Counted from the stretch's first letter, positions 1 through 7,982 are shown. The stretch is 12,690 nt of DNA from Chitinophagales bacterium (GCA_015654495.1 JAATGW010000540.1:1-12690), one strand, 5' to 3'. A program made the numbers and translations. Notes: generated from the sequence alone by a model not told the origin.

Positions 1-1
1 A

Positions 2-178
2 AATGTTTTGCTTTTCAGTGGCAAACCAATAACTATTTTTTTTGCTGTGACAAATCACTTAAATACACAATACTGCGATTACATGAATGCATTCAGGTAT
101 TTCAGCGACGAAATGGGCAGGAATATCTCGCTCCGGGTAAAGGTTCCTTTTGATGCTCATCGTAAGAAAACTTCTTAA
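2..178 (+). CDS. TonB-dependent outer-membrane receptor, C-terminal end (partial)
   Basis: A frame open from the left edge gives 58 codons and ends at TAA (176-178). It has no start here because the gene begins outside the window. The stretch NTQYCDYMNAFRYF (codons 21-34), then GRNISLRVKVPF ending at codon 50, matches the last beta-strands of Bacteroidota TonB-dependent receptors, which normally end in Phe after a GRN(I/V)SL strand. Such receptors take up metal chelates, vitamins or glycans across the outer membrane using TonB-ExbBD energy. The substrate cannot be told from this piece. Eight further residues (DAHRKKTS) follow the usual terminal Phe, which is odd. The lipoprotein gene starts 10 bp later, so the two are very probably one operon. 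Recognition is from memory of the family's C-terminal pattern. Confidence 0.85.
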   Translation, partial: NVLLFSGKPITIFFAVTNHLNTQYCDYMNAFRYFSDEMGRNISLRVKVPFDAHRKKTS

Positions 179-188
179 AAAATTCTCC

Positions 189-740
189 ATGAAAAAATTT
201 TCAGGACTGGCGCTGGTTATTGCAACAATCTTTTTCGTTGCGACAGTTTCATGTAATAAAGATGATAAGTCCCCATTGAATGAAGAAGAGCTGATAACCA
301 CACTTAGAATAACGCTTGTGAAATCCGGGTCCGCTACTCCGCTGGTTTTTGAGTTCAAGGATCCTGACGGCAGCGGCGGAAATCCTCCTACAAGGTTTGA
401 CACAATAAAATTGGAGTCCGGCTCATCCTATTCCAGTTCTGTTGAAGTTCTCGATGAAAGTAAAACAACGGCTGTGAATATCACACCGGAAGTAATTGCC
501 GAAGGTACAGCACATCAGTTTTACTATCAACCTTCAGGCGTGGGCATTATTGTACAGAACCTGAATGCTGATATCAAAGGATATCCACTTGGAAATACAT
601 CTACCTGGACCACAACTCCGGCGACCCAGGGCTTTTTGAAAATAACGCTCAAGCATAAACCCGGGATAAAAACTGCAACGGACGATGTGAGTGTTGGTGA
701 AACCGATGTTGAGGTTAATTTTCCTGCAAAAGTTCAATAG
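189..740 (+). CDS. small lipoprotein, probable partner of the upstream TonB-dependent receptor
   Basis: This is a 183-residue protein from ATG 189. An in-frame ATG at 150 is rejected because it lies inside the receptor gene and would put 13 odd residues before a clean signal peptide. MKKFSGLALVIATIFFVATVSC is a lipoprotein signal with the lipidated Cys at residue 22. It is followed by NKDDK, a Lys-Asp-Asp pattern resembling the lipoprotein export signal described in Capnocytophaga for surface display. The mature part is about 160 residues, mostly predicted beta-strand (LITTLRITL, TRFDTIKLESGSSY, HQFYYQPSG, GFLKITLKHKPG, GETDVEVNFPAKVQ). It resembles a family often found beside TonB-dependent receptors in Bacteroidota and sometimes annotated as type 1 periplasmic-binding-fold proteins. 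The exact role is unknown; an accessory role in substrate capture for the receptor is inferred from position. Confidence 0.8.
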   Translation: MKKFSGLALVIATIFFVATVSCNKDDKSPLNEEELITTLRITLVKSGSATPLVFEFKDPDGSGGNPPTRFDTIKLESGSSYSSSVEVLDESKTTAVNITPEVIAEGTAHQFYYQPSGVGIIVQNLNADIKGYPLGNTSTWTTTPATQGFLKITLKHKPGIKTATDDVSVGETDVEVNFPAKVQ

Positions 741-813
741 AGCAAATATCGTCAGGGCAGGTTTCAGTATTCGTTGTAGAAATTTTCAAAGCGGCTAATT
801 TGTACATTTAGGA

Positions 814-1281
814 ATGGAAATTTCTATCAATACACCGGCCTTGCTTTTTCCTGCCATCAGTTTATTACTACTTGCGTATACCAACAGATTTCTGGCCATT
901 GCCAACCTCGTTCGTAAACTGCATGATGAATACACAGAACAACGCAACCAGAAGGGATTGTTGCTTCAATTAAGAAGTCTCCGGAAAAGGCTTAAATACA
1001 TCCGTTTCATGCAAGGTTCAGGTGTATTCAGTTTTCTGCTTTGTGTTGCCTGCATGTATAGCATTTACAATAGCTGGCTGATGGCGGCCAATTTTATTTT
1101 TGCACTAAGCCTGATCAGCCTGCTAATTTCACTTGTTGTTTCTCTCGCAGAAATCTGGATCAGTACCAATGCGCTCGAATTGTTACTCGGAGATGTAGAA
1201 GAGTTAACAGATGAAAATTTTCTGCAGAAATTTCTCCGGTTTAAACCAGGGGAAGATCCTGCAGAAAAAAAGGAAGAATAG
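814..1281 (+). CDS. DUF2721 family integral membrane protein
   Basis: A 155-residue inner-membrane protein of unknown function. The N-terminus (PALLFPAISLLLLAYTNRF, residues 8-26) with the following LAIANLVRKLHDEY matches what I recall of DUF2721 proteins. Three hydrophobic segments are visible at about residues 8-30, 67-86 and 89-114. A basic stretch (RSLRKRLKYIR, 54-64) lies between the first two, and the tail is acidic and charged (ending EDPAEKKEE). There is no clear ribosome site. TACATTTA at 803-810 is one base off the Bacteroidota -7 box but lies so close to the ATG that any transcript from it would be almost leaderless. The gene converges on the ABC exporter with 7 bp between stop codons, and no strong terminator separates them. 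Confidence 0.75.
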   Translation: MEISINTPALLFPAISLLLLAYTNRFLAIANLVRKLHDEYTEQRNQKGLLLQLRSLRKRLKYIRFMQGSGVFSFLLCVACMYSIYNSWLMAANFIFALSLISLLISLVVSLAEIWISTNALELLLGDVEELTDENFLQKFLRFKPGEDPAEKKEE

Positions 1282-1288
1282 ATTGCTT

Positions 1289-3109
1289 TTATGACGCGAC
1301 AGCGACCGGTCCTTTTGATTCGCCGGTCGGGGTTATATTCATCATCTTTTTTCTTTCGCCGATTTGCTGGCGCCACATTGCGTAGTATAAACCTTTTTCG
1401 CTTATCAGTTTTTCATGATCGCCGGTTTCAACCACTTCGCCCTGTTCCAGAACATATATTCTGTCTGCATGCATGATTGTTGAAAGCCGATGTGCGATAA
1501 GAATGGTTATGCGCTCCTGGGATGCTGAAATTTCTTTTATTGTTTCTGTGATTTCTTCTTCAGTAAGTGAATCCAGGGCCGATGTTGCTTCATCAAACAA
1601 TAGTACTCTTGGTTTCCGCAATAATGCTCTTGCGATAGACAGGCGTTGCTTTTCGCCGCCGGATAGTTTTAAACCACCTTCGCCAATAACGGTTTCAATT
1701 CCTTTATCTGCACGTTTAAGCAGGTTGTCGCATGCTGCTTTGTGTAAGGCATCCAGAAGGTCTTCTTCACTTGCCTCAGGATTTACGAAGATCAGGTTTT
1801 CCCGGATAGTGCCTGCAAAGAGTTGTGTATCCTGCGTTACAAATCCAATCTGGTTTCTCAGGTCATCAAAATTAATCGCGTTTTCATCAAGACCATTGTA
1901 CAGGATTCGACCCTGCTGAGGACGATACAAACCCACAAGTAATTTCATCAACGTTGATTTGCCTGAACCCGAAGGGCCAACAAAGGCAATTGTTTCTCCA
2001 GGCTTCACCATAAAACTGATTTCGTCAATCGCTCTCTGCGAAGCAGTTACATGCTGAAAACCTACCTGTTGAAATTCAAGTGAACGGATCGGCCCGAGAT
2101 GTACAGGATGTTCGGGTGTGCGTTCCGGTTTTTTCTGCATCAATGTGTGATAATTATTGATTGAAGCTTCAGCTTCCCGATAGGACAGAATAATATTTCC
2201 GATTTCCTGCAGTGGTCCGAAAATAAAAAAGCTGAAAAATTGCATGGTAACAAGTTCATGCGGCAATATCCGATCTTTGAAAATCAACCACATCAGGAGA
2301 AATAATATTACCTGACGTAATGTATTGACCATTGTGCCCTGCAGGAAGCTGATACTGCGGACGCGCTTCACTTTCGTTAATTCCAGCCCCAGAATTTTAT
2401 AAGTGTTATTGTTAAGTCGCTCCACTTCCTGTTTTGTAAGCCCAAGACTTTTTACAAGTTCGATATTCCTCAGGCTCTCCGTAGTTGAACCAGCCAGCGA
2501 GGTGGTTTTGTTCACTATAGCTTTCTGGATTGTCCTTATTTTCTTACTCAGTGCATTGGTGACCAGCGTGAGAAAACCAATTCCAAAAACATATGCGATA
2601 GGAACAGTCCAGTGTATAAATATCGACGCATAAATAAATACGAAAAGTATACCTATCACAATCGTAAAAAGAGCATTTAGAAAATAGTTGATGAACTTTT
2701 CTGTATCGGTCCTGACTTTTGTAAGTATACTCAGCGTTTCTCCGCTCCGCTGATCTTCAAATTCCTGGTAAGGCAATTTCATAGCATGCTGCAAACCATC
2801 TGTAAATATTTTTGCTCCGAATTTCTGAATGACCACATTCGCGAAATAATCCTGGAAGTTTTTTGCGATCCTGCTCACCATAGCGGTTCCCATTGACAAC
2901 AGCAGGATTGCCAATGCACTCCACATAAAAGCGTTCCATGGTGTGTCAATGCCGTTTTTCCGTTGCTCAATGGTTTTTTCCGCGAGCTTGATTATGCGGC
3001 CGAAAAGAATCGGGTCAAAAAGGGAGAATACAGTATTTATTGTGGCAAGACTTAGTGTAAGTACTACTAACCACTTGTATGGTTTTAAATATTGCAGTAA
3101 TATCTTCAT
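1289..3109 (-). CDS. MsbA-like ABC exporter, fused permease and ATPase
   Basis: A 606-residue half-transporter expected to work as a homodimer in the inner membrane. The N-terminal transmembrane domain spans about residues 1-320, with hydrophobic helices near 13-32, 62-80, 140-165, 168-187 and 262-280. The nucleotide-binding domain (about 340-580) is complete: Walker A GPSGSGKST (378-386), Q-loop Gln426, signature LSGGE (482-486), Walker B VLLFDE (502-507), D-loop SALD (510-513) and switch His540. Length and architecture fit the MsbA/lipid or multidrug exporter group; the substrate cannot be read from sequence. The last ~20 residues (MMNITPTGESKGPVAVAS) form a short tail beyond the ATPase core. 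It is a single gene; 259 bp separate it from the permease gene upstream on the same strand, and I found no consensus promoter in that gap. Confidence 0.93.
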   Translation of the reverse strand: MKILLQYLKPYKWLVVLTLSLATINTVFSLFDPILFGRIIKLAEKTIEQRKNGIDTPWNAFMWSALAILLLSMGTAMVSRIAKNFQDYFANVVIQKFGAKIFTDGLQHAMKLPYQEFEDQRSGETLSILTKVRTDTEKFINYFLNALFTIVIGILFVFIYASIFIHWTVPIAYVFGIGFLTLVTNALSKKIRTIQKAIVNKTTSLAGSTTESLRNIELVKSLGLTKQEVERLNNNTYKILGLELTKVKRVRSISFLQGTMVNTLRQVILFLLMWLIFKDRILPHELVTMQFFSFFIFGPLQEIGNIILSYREAEASINNYHTLMQKKPERTPEHPVHLGPIRSLEFQQVGFQHVTASQRAIDEISFMVKPGETIAFVGPSGSGKSTLMKLLVGLYRPQQGRILYNGLDENAINFDDLRNQIGFVTQDTQLFAGTIRENLIFVNPEASEEDLLDALHKAACDNLLKRADKGIETVIGEGGLKLSGGEKQRLSIARALLRKPRVLLFDEATSALDSLTEEEITETIKEISASQERITILIAHRLSTIMHADRIYVLEQGEVVETGDHEKLISEKGLYYAMWRQQIGERKKMMNITPTGESKGPVAVAS

Positions 3110-3190
3110 AACAATATTGACGTTTCGGTAAAAGCTGTTGAAACATCAAAGATTGTACTAATCAGTGAAAACAGGACAAAGTAGCAGAAG

Positions 3191-3210
3191 AGGCAGTAGG
3201 CAGTAGGCAG
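3191..3210. repeat. 7-bp tandem repeat (AGGCAGT, nearly 3 copies)
   Basis: AGGCAGT occurs at 3191-3197 and 3198-3204, followed by a partial copy AGGCAG at 3205-3210. It lies in the spacer between the ABC exporter start and the permease stop. Two other 7-bp duplications sit in the same spacer: GGCAAAA at 3283-3289 and 3290-3296, and CCGACTA/CCGACTT at 3344-3357. No function is evident. Confidence 0.8.
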
Positions 3211-3303
3211 GAGAAACAGCCGGCGCTTGTAGATTTAGTGATTCATAATGTACTGGCTGTTCCACTTTCTCTTTCTGCTTCTGGCAAAAGGCAAAAAGTC
3301 CTG

Positions 3304-3349
3304 AGCCGGAAGCCAACTGACGAACGGACCTGGCTGTTGGCTTCCGACT
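3304..3349 (-). terminator. hairpin downstream of the ABC-2 permease gene, possible terminator
   Basis: A perfect 11-bp inverted repeat (CGGAAGCCAAC at 3307-3317 against 3336-3346) encloses an 18-base loop. Read as minus-strand RNA the stem extends to 14 pairs, with one U-G wobble. On the plus strand the same position would be a C-A mismatch, which suggests the minus-strand RNA is the one that folds. It lies 20 bp after the permease stop codon, and a T5 run follows about 9 nt beyond the stem on that strand. The loop is long and the U-run is short and offset, so termination is plausible but not certain. Confidence 0.5.
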
Positions 3350-3368
3350 ACCGACTTCAGGCTTTTAA

Positions 3369-4700
3369 TTAGGCTTTCCTGAACGCCCAACGCATCATTT
3401 CCTTCCAGGAAGATTTTTTTCCGTACATAAGTATCCCGGTACGGTAAACTTTTCCGGCAAACCAGGTAGTAAAAAGAAAGCCGCCAATAAGTGTGATCAT
3501 TGAAACAATCAGCTGCCACCAGGGCACAGTATCTGGTACGCCAAAAGGAATACGCCCCATCATAACAATCGGGGATGTGAACGGAATGATACTCGCCCAA
3601 ACAGCAACAGGACTGTTAGGGTTACTAAGACTGCTTGTAAGAATAATAAATGCAAAAATGATTGGCATGGTGATCGGCAACATCAGCGCCTGTGCTTCCT
3701 GAGGATCTTCATTGATCACACTTCCGATTGCTGCAAACAGAGATGCATAGAACAGGTATCCGCCCAGAAAATAAAACAGAAAACAAAAAATAATCAGTCC
3801 CCAGTTTACTCCCTCAACAAGTTGCGTTTTGGCCTCCAGCAGTTTTAATGCCATTGAATTATTGGGTCCACCGGGCAGTTGCTGCTGATTCTGTTGCAAT
3901 TGCTGGAACTGCTGCATGGTGTCTGTTGGAATAAAAAACTGAAGAGTTGTCATCAGAACAAAAATCAGTATGATCCAGAGCAGGAACTGTGTTAACCCAA
4001 CACCGGCGATACCGATGATTTTGCCAAGCATCAGCTCAAATGGTTTGCAGGATGAAACAATCACTTCGGCGATGCGGTTCATTTTTTCTTCAGCAACACC
4101 ACGCATAACCATCGCACCGAAGATGAACATCGTTATATAAATCAATATACCACTTCCGAACCCGATCCCATAGGCAAGCCCTGCATTTGCCTGTTTGCTT
4201 TTGCCTTCTGCATCAGTGACTTTATTTTTGAGCGAAACTGCATTTCCGCTGGCTTTAGTGATTGAATCAAGTGTTGATTTTTCAATGCCGCGTTGCTGAA
4301 GCAAATTGCTTTCTATTGCTTTGTTCAGTTGCCTTTCGATATATCCTTTTGATTCAAGACCAAACTGTTTTTTGGACCGGAGTTCATATTGAATGTCGCC
4401 CGGTTTGACAGGGAGAAATAATATACCATCAAAACCTTTTTCAATATAGTTGGTGCTGTCCACTCCTGCATTGAAATCAAAGATGACAAGCGAGGAATCA
4501 CTCTTCAGATTTTGTCTGAAAAATCCCGGGTCATTCACAACTGCAACTTTTTGTTTTTCCCTTGACCTGACAGCAAAAAAAACAGATCCGAAGATGAAAA
4601 GAATCATCATTATCGGCAACAGAAAAGTGGAAAGAATAAAAGTTTTATTTCTTACCCGGGTGAAATATTCGCGCTGTATGATCAGTCCTATTTTCGACAT
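3369..4700 (-). CDS. ABC-2 type permease, NatB-like
   Basis: A 443-residue membrane component of an ABC exporter. A cytoplasmic start (MSKIGLIIQREYFTRVRNK) precedes TM1 (about 21-44), then a large extracytoplasmic domain (about 45-175). Next come TM2 (176-200) and a conserved cytoplasmic stretch GVAEEKMNRIAEVIVSS (201-217), typical of the ABC-2 membrane_3 (NatB/YhaP-like) family. Further helices lie at about 229-252, 298-326, 337-357 and 395-416. A Gln-rich loop (about 263-275, QQFQQLQQNQQQ) lies between two helices. The ATPase gene is directly upstream on the same strand, 45 bp away, so the two form an ATPase-permease operon. NatAB exports sodium in Bacillus; whether this pair moves Na+, a drug or a peptide is unknown. 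Confidence 0.88.
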   Translation of the reverse strand: MSKIGLIIQREYFTRVRNKTFILSTFLLPIMMILFIFGSVFFAVRSREKQKVAVVNDPGFFRQNLKSDSSLVIFDFNAGVDSTNYIEKGFDGILFLPVKPGDIQYELRSKKQFGLESKGYIERQLNKAIESNLLQQRGIEKSTLDSITKASGNAVSLKNKVTDAEGKSKQANAGLAYGIGFGSGILIYITMFIFGAMVMRGVAEEKMNRIAEVIVSSCKPFELMLGKIIGIAGVGLTQFLLWIILIFVLMTTLQFFIPTDTMQQFQQLQQNQQQLPGGPNNSMALKLLEAKTQLVEGVNWGLIIFCFLFYFLGGYLFYASLFAAIGSVINEDPQEAQALMLPITMPIIFAFIILTSSLSNPNSPVAVWASIIPFTSPIVMMGRIPFGVPDTVPWWQLIVSMITLIGGFLFTTWFAGKVYRTGILMYGKKSSWKEMMRWAFRKA

Positions 4701-4745
4701 GAGGTTCAGTTGTTGATTCGGGGATATTTTATACAGTCATTTATT

Positions 4746-5681
4746 TTATACATTCTGGAACTGCCTGGCTTCAGGAGTTCCACGCACCTGGCGAATGAAT
4801 ATATCATTCAGCGAAGGCAGTATTTCATTAAATGAATGAACGGTTAAACCCTTATTTATAAAATATGTGATGATATCATTGGTTGTAAAACCTTCATTCT
4901 TTTTTATCACCAGCTCAGTGTCGTTCTTTTCCACCACCTGAAAAAGGTGAATAGCAGTGTGTTCCGGCAGAATCTTTTCATCGAATGAAATCCGGAAATG
5001 ATTTTCCTTGAATTCATTTTTAATAGCTTTCACTGTTCCGTCAAGAATTTTTGTGCCTTTATTTACAAGTACGATATGATCGCAGATTTCTTCCACCTGC
5101 TCCATGCGGTGTGTACTGAATATGATGGTAGCTCCTTCAGCAGCAAGCCTGTGAATTTCATCTTTTATGAGGTTCGCATTAACAGGATCAAGGCCGCTGA
5201 ATGGCTCGTCGAGGATGATCATTTTGGGTTCATGGACAACCGTAGTCACAAACTGCAGTTTCTGGCTCATACCTTTACTGAGGTCTTCCACTTTCTTATT
5301 CCACCAGCTTTCCATTTGAAGCCTTATAAACCATTCTTTAATTTTTGCCATTGCGTGTTCGCGGGAGAGTCCTTTCAATCTTGCCAGGTATAATGCCTGT
5401 TCACCGATTTTCATTTTTTTATAAAGGCCTCTTTCCTCGGGCATATAGCCAATGCGCATCACATCATTTTCAGGATCGAATTTTTTACCATCAAAGAAAA
5501 TTTCACCTTCATCCGGATAAAATATTCCTGTTATCATGCGAAGTAATGTCGTTTTGCCTGCCCCGTTAGGCCCCAGCAAGCCGAAAATTGAACCACGGTC
5601 GATGCTGAAACTGATATCGTCAACCGCTTTTTGACTGGCAAAATATTTCTTGAGGTGTTTGATTTCCAGAATTTGCTGCAT
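4746..5681 (-). CDS. ABC transporter ATP-binding protein with DUF4162-like C-terminus, NatA-like
   Basis: A 311-residue protein starting at ATG 5681; a TTG two codons earlier (5687) is a weaker choice. The ATPase core contains Walker A GPNGAGKTT (37-45), signature LSKGMSQK (134-141), Walker B MIILDEP (154-160), D-loop SGLD and switch His191. Where the Q-loop Gln is expected the sequence reads GYMPEERGLY (78-87), a PEERGLY form that I recall as usual in this subfamily. Residues from about 220 on form the extra C-terminal domain (DUF4162-like) seen in NatA/YhaQ-type ATPases. It should power the downstream permease, acting at the cytoplasmic face of the inner membrane. The next upstream gene on the same strand is 188 bp away, so it probably has its own promoter. 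CAAATTATAA (5693-5702, read on the minus strand) is close to the -7 box but with one extra base. Confidence 0.9.
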   Translation of the reverse strand: MQQILEIKHLKKYFASQKAVDDISFSIDRGSIFGLLGPNGAGKTTLLRMITGIFYPDEGEIFFDGKKFDPENDVMRIGYMPEERGLYKKMKIGEQALYLARLKGLSREHAMAKIKEWFIRLQMESWWNKKVEDLSKGMSQKLQFVTTVVHEPKMIILDEPFSGLDPVNANLIKDEIHRLAAEGATIIFSTHRMEQVEEICDHIVLVNKGTKILDGTVKAIKNEFKENHFRISFDEKILPEHTAIHLFQVVEKNDTELVIKKNEGFTTNDIITYFINKGLTVHSFNEILPSLNDIFIRQVRGTPEARQFQNV

Positions 5682-5869
5682 GATCAATCGTTCAAATTAT
5701 AAGGGTTGAAGATACTTAAGTTGAAACAGTAAATCCAATATTCTGTGTCCCGTGTCGGTCGGGTTCACCGGGTTAATGTAAGTTCGGGCTTCTTTATTGT
5801 ATCAGGCTATGACTATTTCAGATAATAGTTATAGCGGTCAGCATATTTGTATCCGGATTTGCAAAAAGA

Positions 5870-7486
5870 TTACAGTCTGACTCCCGTTTTTTCTGCAATT
5901 TTTTTTGCAACCCTTTGTCCGTCCATCGCGGCACTTACGATTCCCCCTGCATATCCGGCCCCTTCCCCGCATGGATAAAGATTCTGAAGCTGAGGATGAT
6001 TCAGCCCCTCGGCATCCCGGGGAATACGTACGGGGGAAGATGTTCTGCTTTCCGTTGCCACCACTACGGCTTCATTGCTGTAGTAGCCTTTCATTTTTTT
6101 GCCGAATTGTTTAAAACCTTCTTTTAATCTTTTACTGATATAAGAAGGTAGTACTAAGGAAAGGTCTGAAGATTGCAATCCGGGTATATAGGAACAGTCG
6201 GGTAGGTCAGTTGACAAACGGCCTTCAGCAAAATCTACCAGCCTTTGTGCAGGTGCTATAAATTTTCCACCGCCCGCTTCGAAAGCCCGCTTTTCGATCT
6301 GCTGCTGAAAATACATCATCAGCAGGGGATCGTTTTCATCAACCCTGTTTTTTTCCGGAGCTGATATTTTATCCCGGGACATATTTAATACATCGGTGGT
6401 TTCGACCTGAACTACCATGCCGGAATTTGCGAAGGGATTATTTCGCTTCGACGGACTCCAGCCATTAACAACCAGTTCGCCTGGCGCAGTAGATGCAGTT
6501 GCGATGATTCCACCCGGACACATGCAAAAGGAGAACACACCTTTATTATCCACCTGCTGTACGAGCTGATAACTGGCCGGAGGTAATAATCCGGATCTTC
6601 CTGAATCCCGTTTGCAATGATATTGAATTGAATCAATCAGGGATTGCGGATGTTCTACGCGAACACCCAATGCGAAAGGTTTTGCTTCAATTATGATTTG
6701 CTCATTCTGCAGGAGAAAAAAAATATCACGTGCTGAATGGCCGGTTGCAAGAATTATTTGATCAGCTGAAAAACGATCGCCATCTGCTGTTTGTATCTCT
6801 GTAATAATATTGCCGGATCTGGTAAAGCCGGTAAGTTTTTTATTGAAATGAATTTCACCGCCACACGAAATGATTTTTTCACGCATGGCACTTATAATAC
6901 CGGGTAATTTGTTTGTACCGATATGCGGATGGGTTTCGAAGAGGATGTTTTCTTCTGCACCAAAATGTACAAAGAGTTCCAGTATTGCTGAAACGTCACC
7001 ACGCTTTGAACTGCGGGTATATAATTTGCCATCGCTGTATGTACCGGCACCACCTTCACCAAAACAGTAATTGCTTTCTTCATTGATTATTCCCTGCTTG
7101 TTCAGGATAGCAAGGTCTCTTCTTCTTTCCCTTACATCTTTTCCGCGTTCGATTAAAACCGGTTTGATTCCCAGCTGAATCAGCTGTAAAGCGGCAAAAA
7201 GACCCGCAGGCCCTGCTCCAATAACGATGGTAGTTTTGGCAGTTTTTTTTATTTCATGAAATTCAGGAACTGAAATAATTTTTTTGACCGGGGCTTCATT
7301 AATAAATGCATTTACAGTCAGGTTGATTTTAATTTGCCTCGATCTTGCATCGATGGATCTTTTTAAAATCTGAAAACCTTTAACTGCATTTTTTTGTACA
7401 GTACATACGGATGCGATCCATTGTTTTACAACAAGCTGGTCAGCGGCTTCTTCCGGAAGAAGTTGGAATGAAATTTTTTTTTGCAT
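5870..7486 (-). CDS. FAD-dependent dehydrogenase, COG2509 family
   Basis: A 538-residue flavoprotein of the uncharacterized COG2509 group. The FAD-binding Rossmann motif is VIGAGPAGLFAA (88-99). Other recognisable pieces are RGKDVRERRRD (114-124), the family block NYCFGEGGAGTYSDGKLYTR (139-158), ATGHSARD (247-254), a Cys-x-Cys (CMCPGG, 321-326) and the C-terminal FAD-contacting CGEGAGYAGGI (506-516). About 85 residues precede the Rossmann fold, as is usual in the family. The substrate and electron partner are unknown; a cytoplasmic location is inferred from the lack of a signal or membrane segment. Its ATG shares one base with the TGA of the upstream DUF3127 gene (TGATG), so translation of the two is probably coupled. 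The 188-bp spacer after it shows no convincing terminator. Confidence 0.9.
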   Translation of the reverse strand: MQKKISFQLLPEEAADQLVVKQWIASVCTVQKNAVKGFQILKRSIDARSRQIKINLTVNAFINEAPVKKIISVPEFHEIKKTAKTTIVIGAGPAGLFAALQLIQLGIKPVLIERGKDVRERRRDLAILNKQGIINEESNYCFGEGGAGTYSDGKLYTRSSKRGDVSAILELFVHFGAEENILFETHPHIGTNKLPGIISAMREKIISCGGEIHFNKKLTGFTRSGNIITEIQTADGDRFSADQIILATGHSARDIFFLLQNEQIIIEAKPFALGVRVEHPQSLIDSIQYHCKRDSGRSGLLPPASYQLVQQVDNKGVFSFCMCPGGIIATASTAPGELVVNGWSPSKRNNPFANSGMVVQVETTDVLNMSRDKISAPEKNRVDENDPLLMMYFQQQIEKRAFEAGGGKFIAPAQRLVDFAEGRLSTDLPDCSYIPGLQSSDLSLVLPSYISKRLKEGFKQFGKKMKGYYSNEAVVVATESRTSSPVRIPRDAEGLNHPQLQNLYPCGEGAGYAGGIVSAAMDGQRVAKKIAEKTGVRL

Positions 7487-7866
7487 CAGAAAGGCAGATC
7501 ATCCACCTGTTCTCCACTATAACCTGCTTCGGGTTGAAAGGCAGGCATATTGGCAGAGGATGTAGCTGGCTGCAGATTCACCGATTCGATACGCCATGCA
7601 TCAAGATTGGTGAAATAACTCGTCTGCCCGTTTTTCTCCCATTTGGATCCACGCAGGTTAAAATGCACTTTAATCGTTTCTCCAGGCTGGAAACGCTCAA
7701 TCAACGAGGTTTTATCCTGCGTTGTCTGAAATTTTAAAAAGTTATTAATCGTTTTACCAGGAATTTCTTCTGTAGTTTCCACTACAAATTCCCTTGTTTT
7801 GAAAGATTCGCTTTTCTGAACGGTGTCGAATTTCACTATCAGTTTTCCTGTAACATCAAAGCCCAT
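7486..7866 (-). CDS. DUF3127 protein with an SSB-like acidic C-terminal tip
   Basis: A 126-residue protein. Residues 1 to about 97 (MGFDVTGKLIVKFDTVQKS ... AWRIESV) look like a compact beta-rich domain of the DUF3127 family found in Bacteroidota, suggestive of an OB fold. Residues 98-121 are a Pro/Ser/Ala/Gln-rich linker, and the end is VDDLPF (121-126). A flexible linker followed by an acidic tip ending in Pro-Phe is the layout of single-stranded DNA-binding proteins (DDDIPF in E. coli SSB), which use the tip to dock repair and replication enzymes. A DNA-related role is inferred from this and is unproven. The stop overlaps the start of the COG2509 flavoprotein (TGATG). A Bacteroidota -7 box lies 21 bp upstream of the start. 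Confidence 0.85.
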   Translation of the reverse strand: MGFDVTGKLIVKFDTVQKSESFKTREFVVETTEEIPGKTINNFLKFQTTQDKTSLIERFQPGETIKVHFNLRGSKWEKNGQTSYFTNLDAWRIESVNLQPATSSANMPAFQPEAGYSGEQVDDLPF

Positions 7867-7886
7867 AAGTATGCAGAATTAAGGAT

Positions 7887-7894
7887 CAAAGTTA
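7887..7894 (-). promoter_or_regulatory. probable -7 box for the DUF3127-COG2509 operon
   Basis: The minus strand reads TAACTTTG, an exact match to TAnnTTTG, ending 21 bp before the ATG at 7866. The best -33 candidate is a TTG at 7912-7910, only 15 bp away and shorter than the usual 19-21, so the upstream half is weak. Confidence 0.5.
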
Positions 7895-7982
7895 CCAATT
7901 ATAATTTAGCAAGATTAGCATAAAAAACTTCTTTTTTTAGTGGAAATTACTTTACCTTCCAAAGCTCACGTTCTGATCCACC

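Noticed and set aside
59..403. 114-codon open frame on the minus strand
   Set aside because: It is antisense to the receptor tail and the lipoprotein, which have a recognised C-terminus and lipobox.
1303..1329. 7-bp inverted repeat CGACCGG/CCGGTCG as a terminator between the convergent genes
   Set aside because: It lies inside the end of the ABC exporter coding region and lacks a T-tract next to the stem on either strand.
1473..1919. 148-codon open frame on the plus strand
   Set aside because: It lies fully antisense to the ATPase domain of the ABC exporter, whose motifs are all intact; it is a shadow frame.
4998..5393. 131-codon open frame on the plus strand
   Set aside because: It is antisense to the NatA-like ATPase and has no recognisable family.
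7411..7737. 108-codon open frame on the plus strand
   Set aside because: It is antisense to the DUF3127/COG2509 junction, both of which are supported by motifs.
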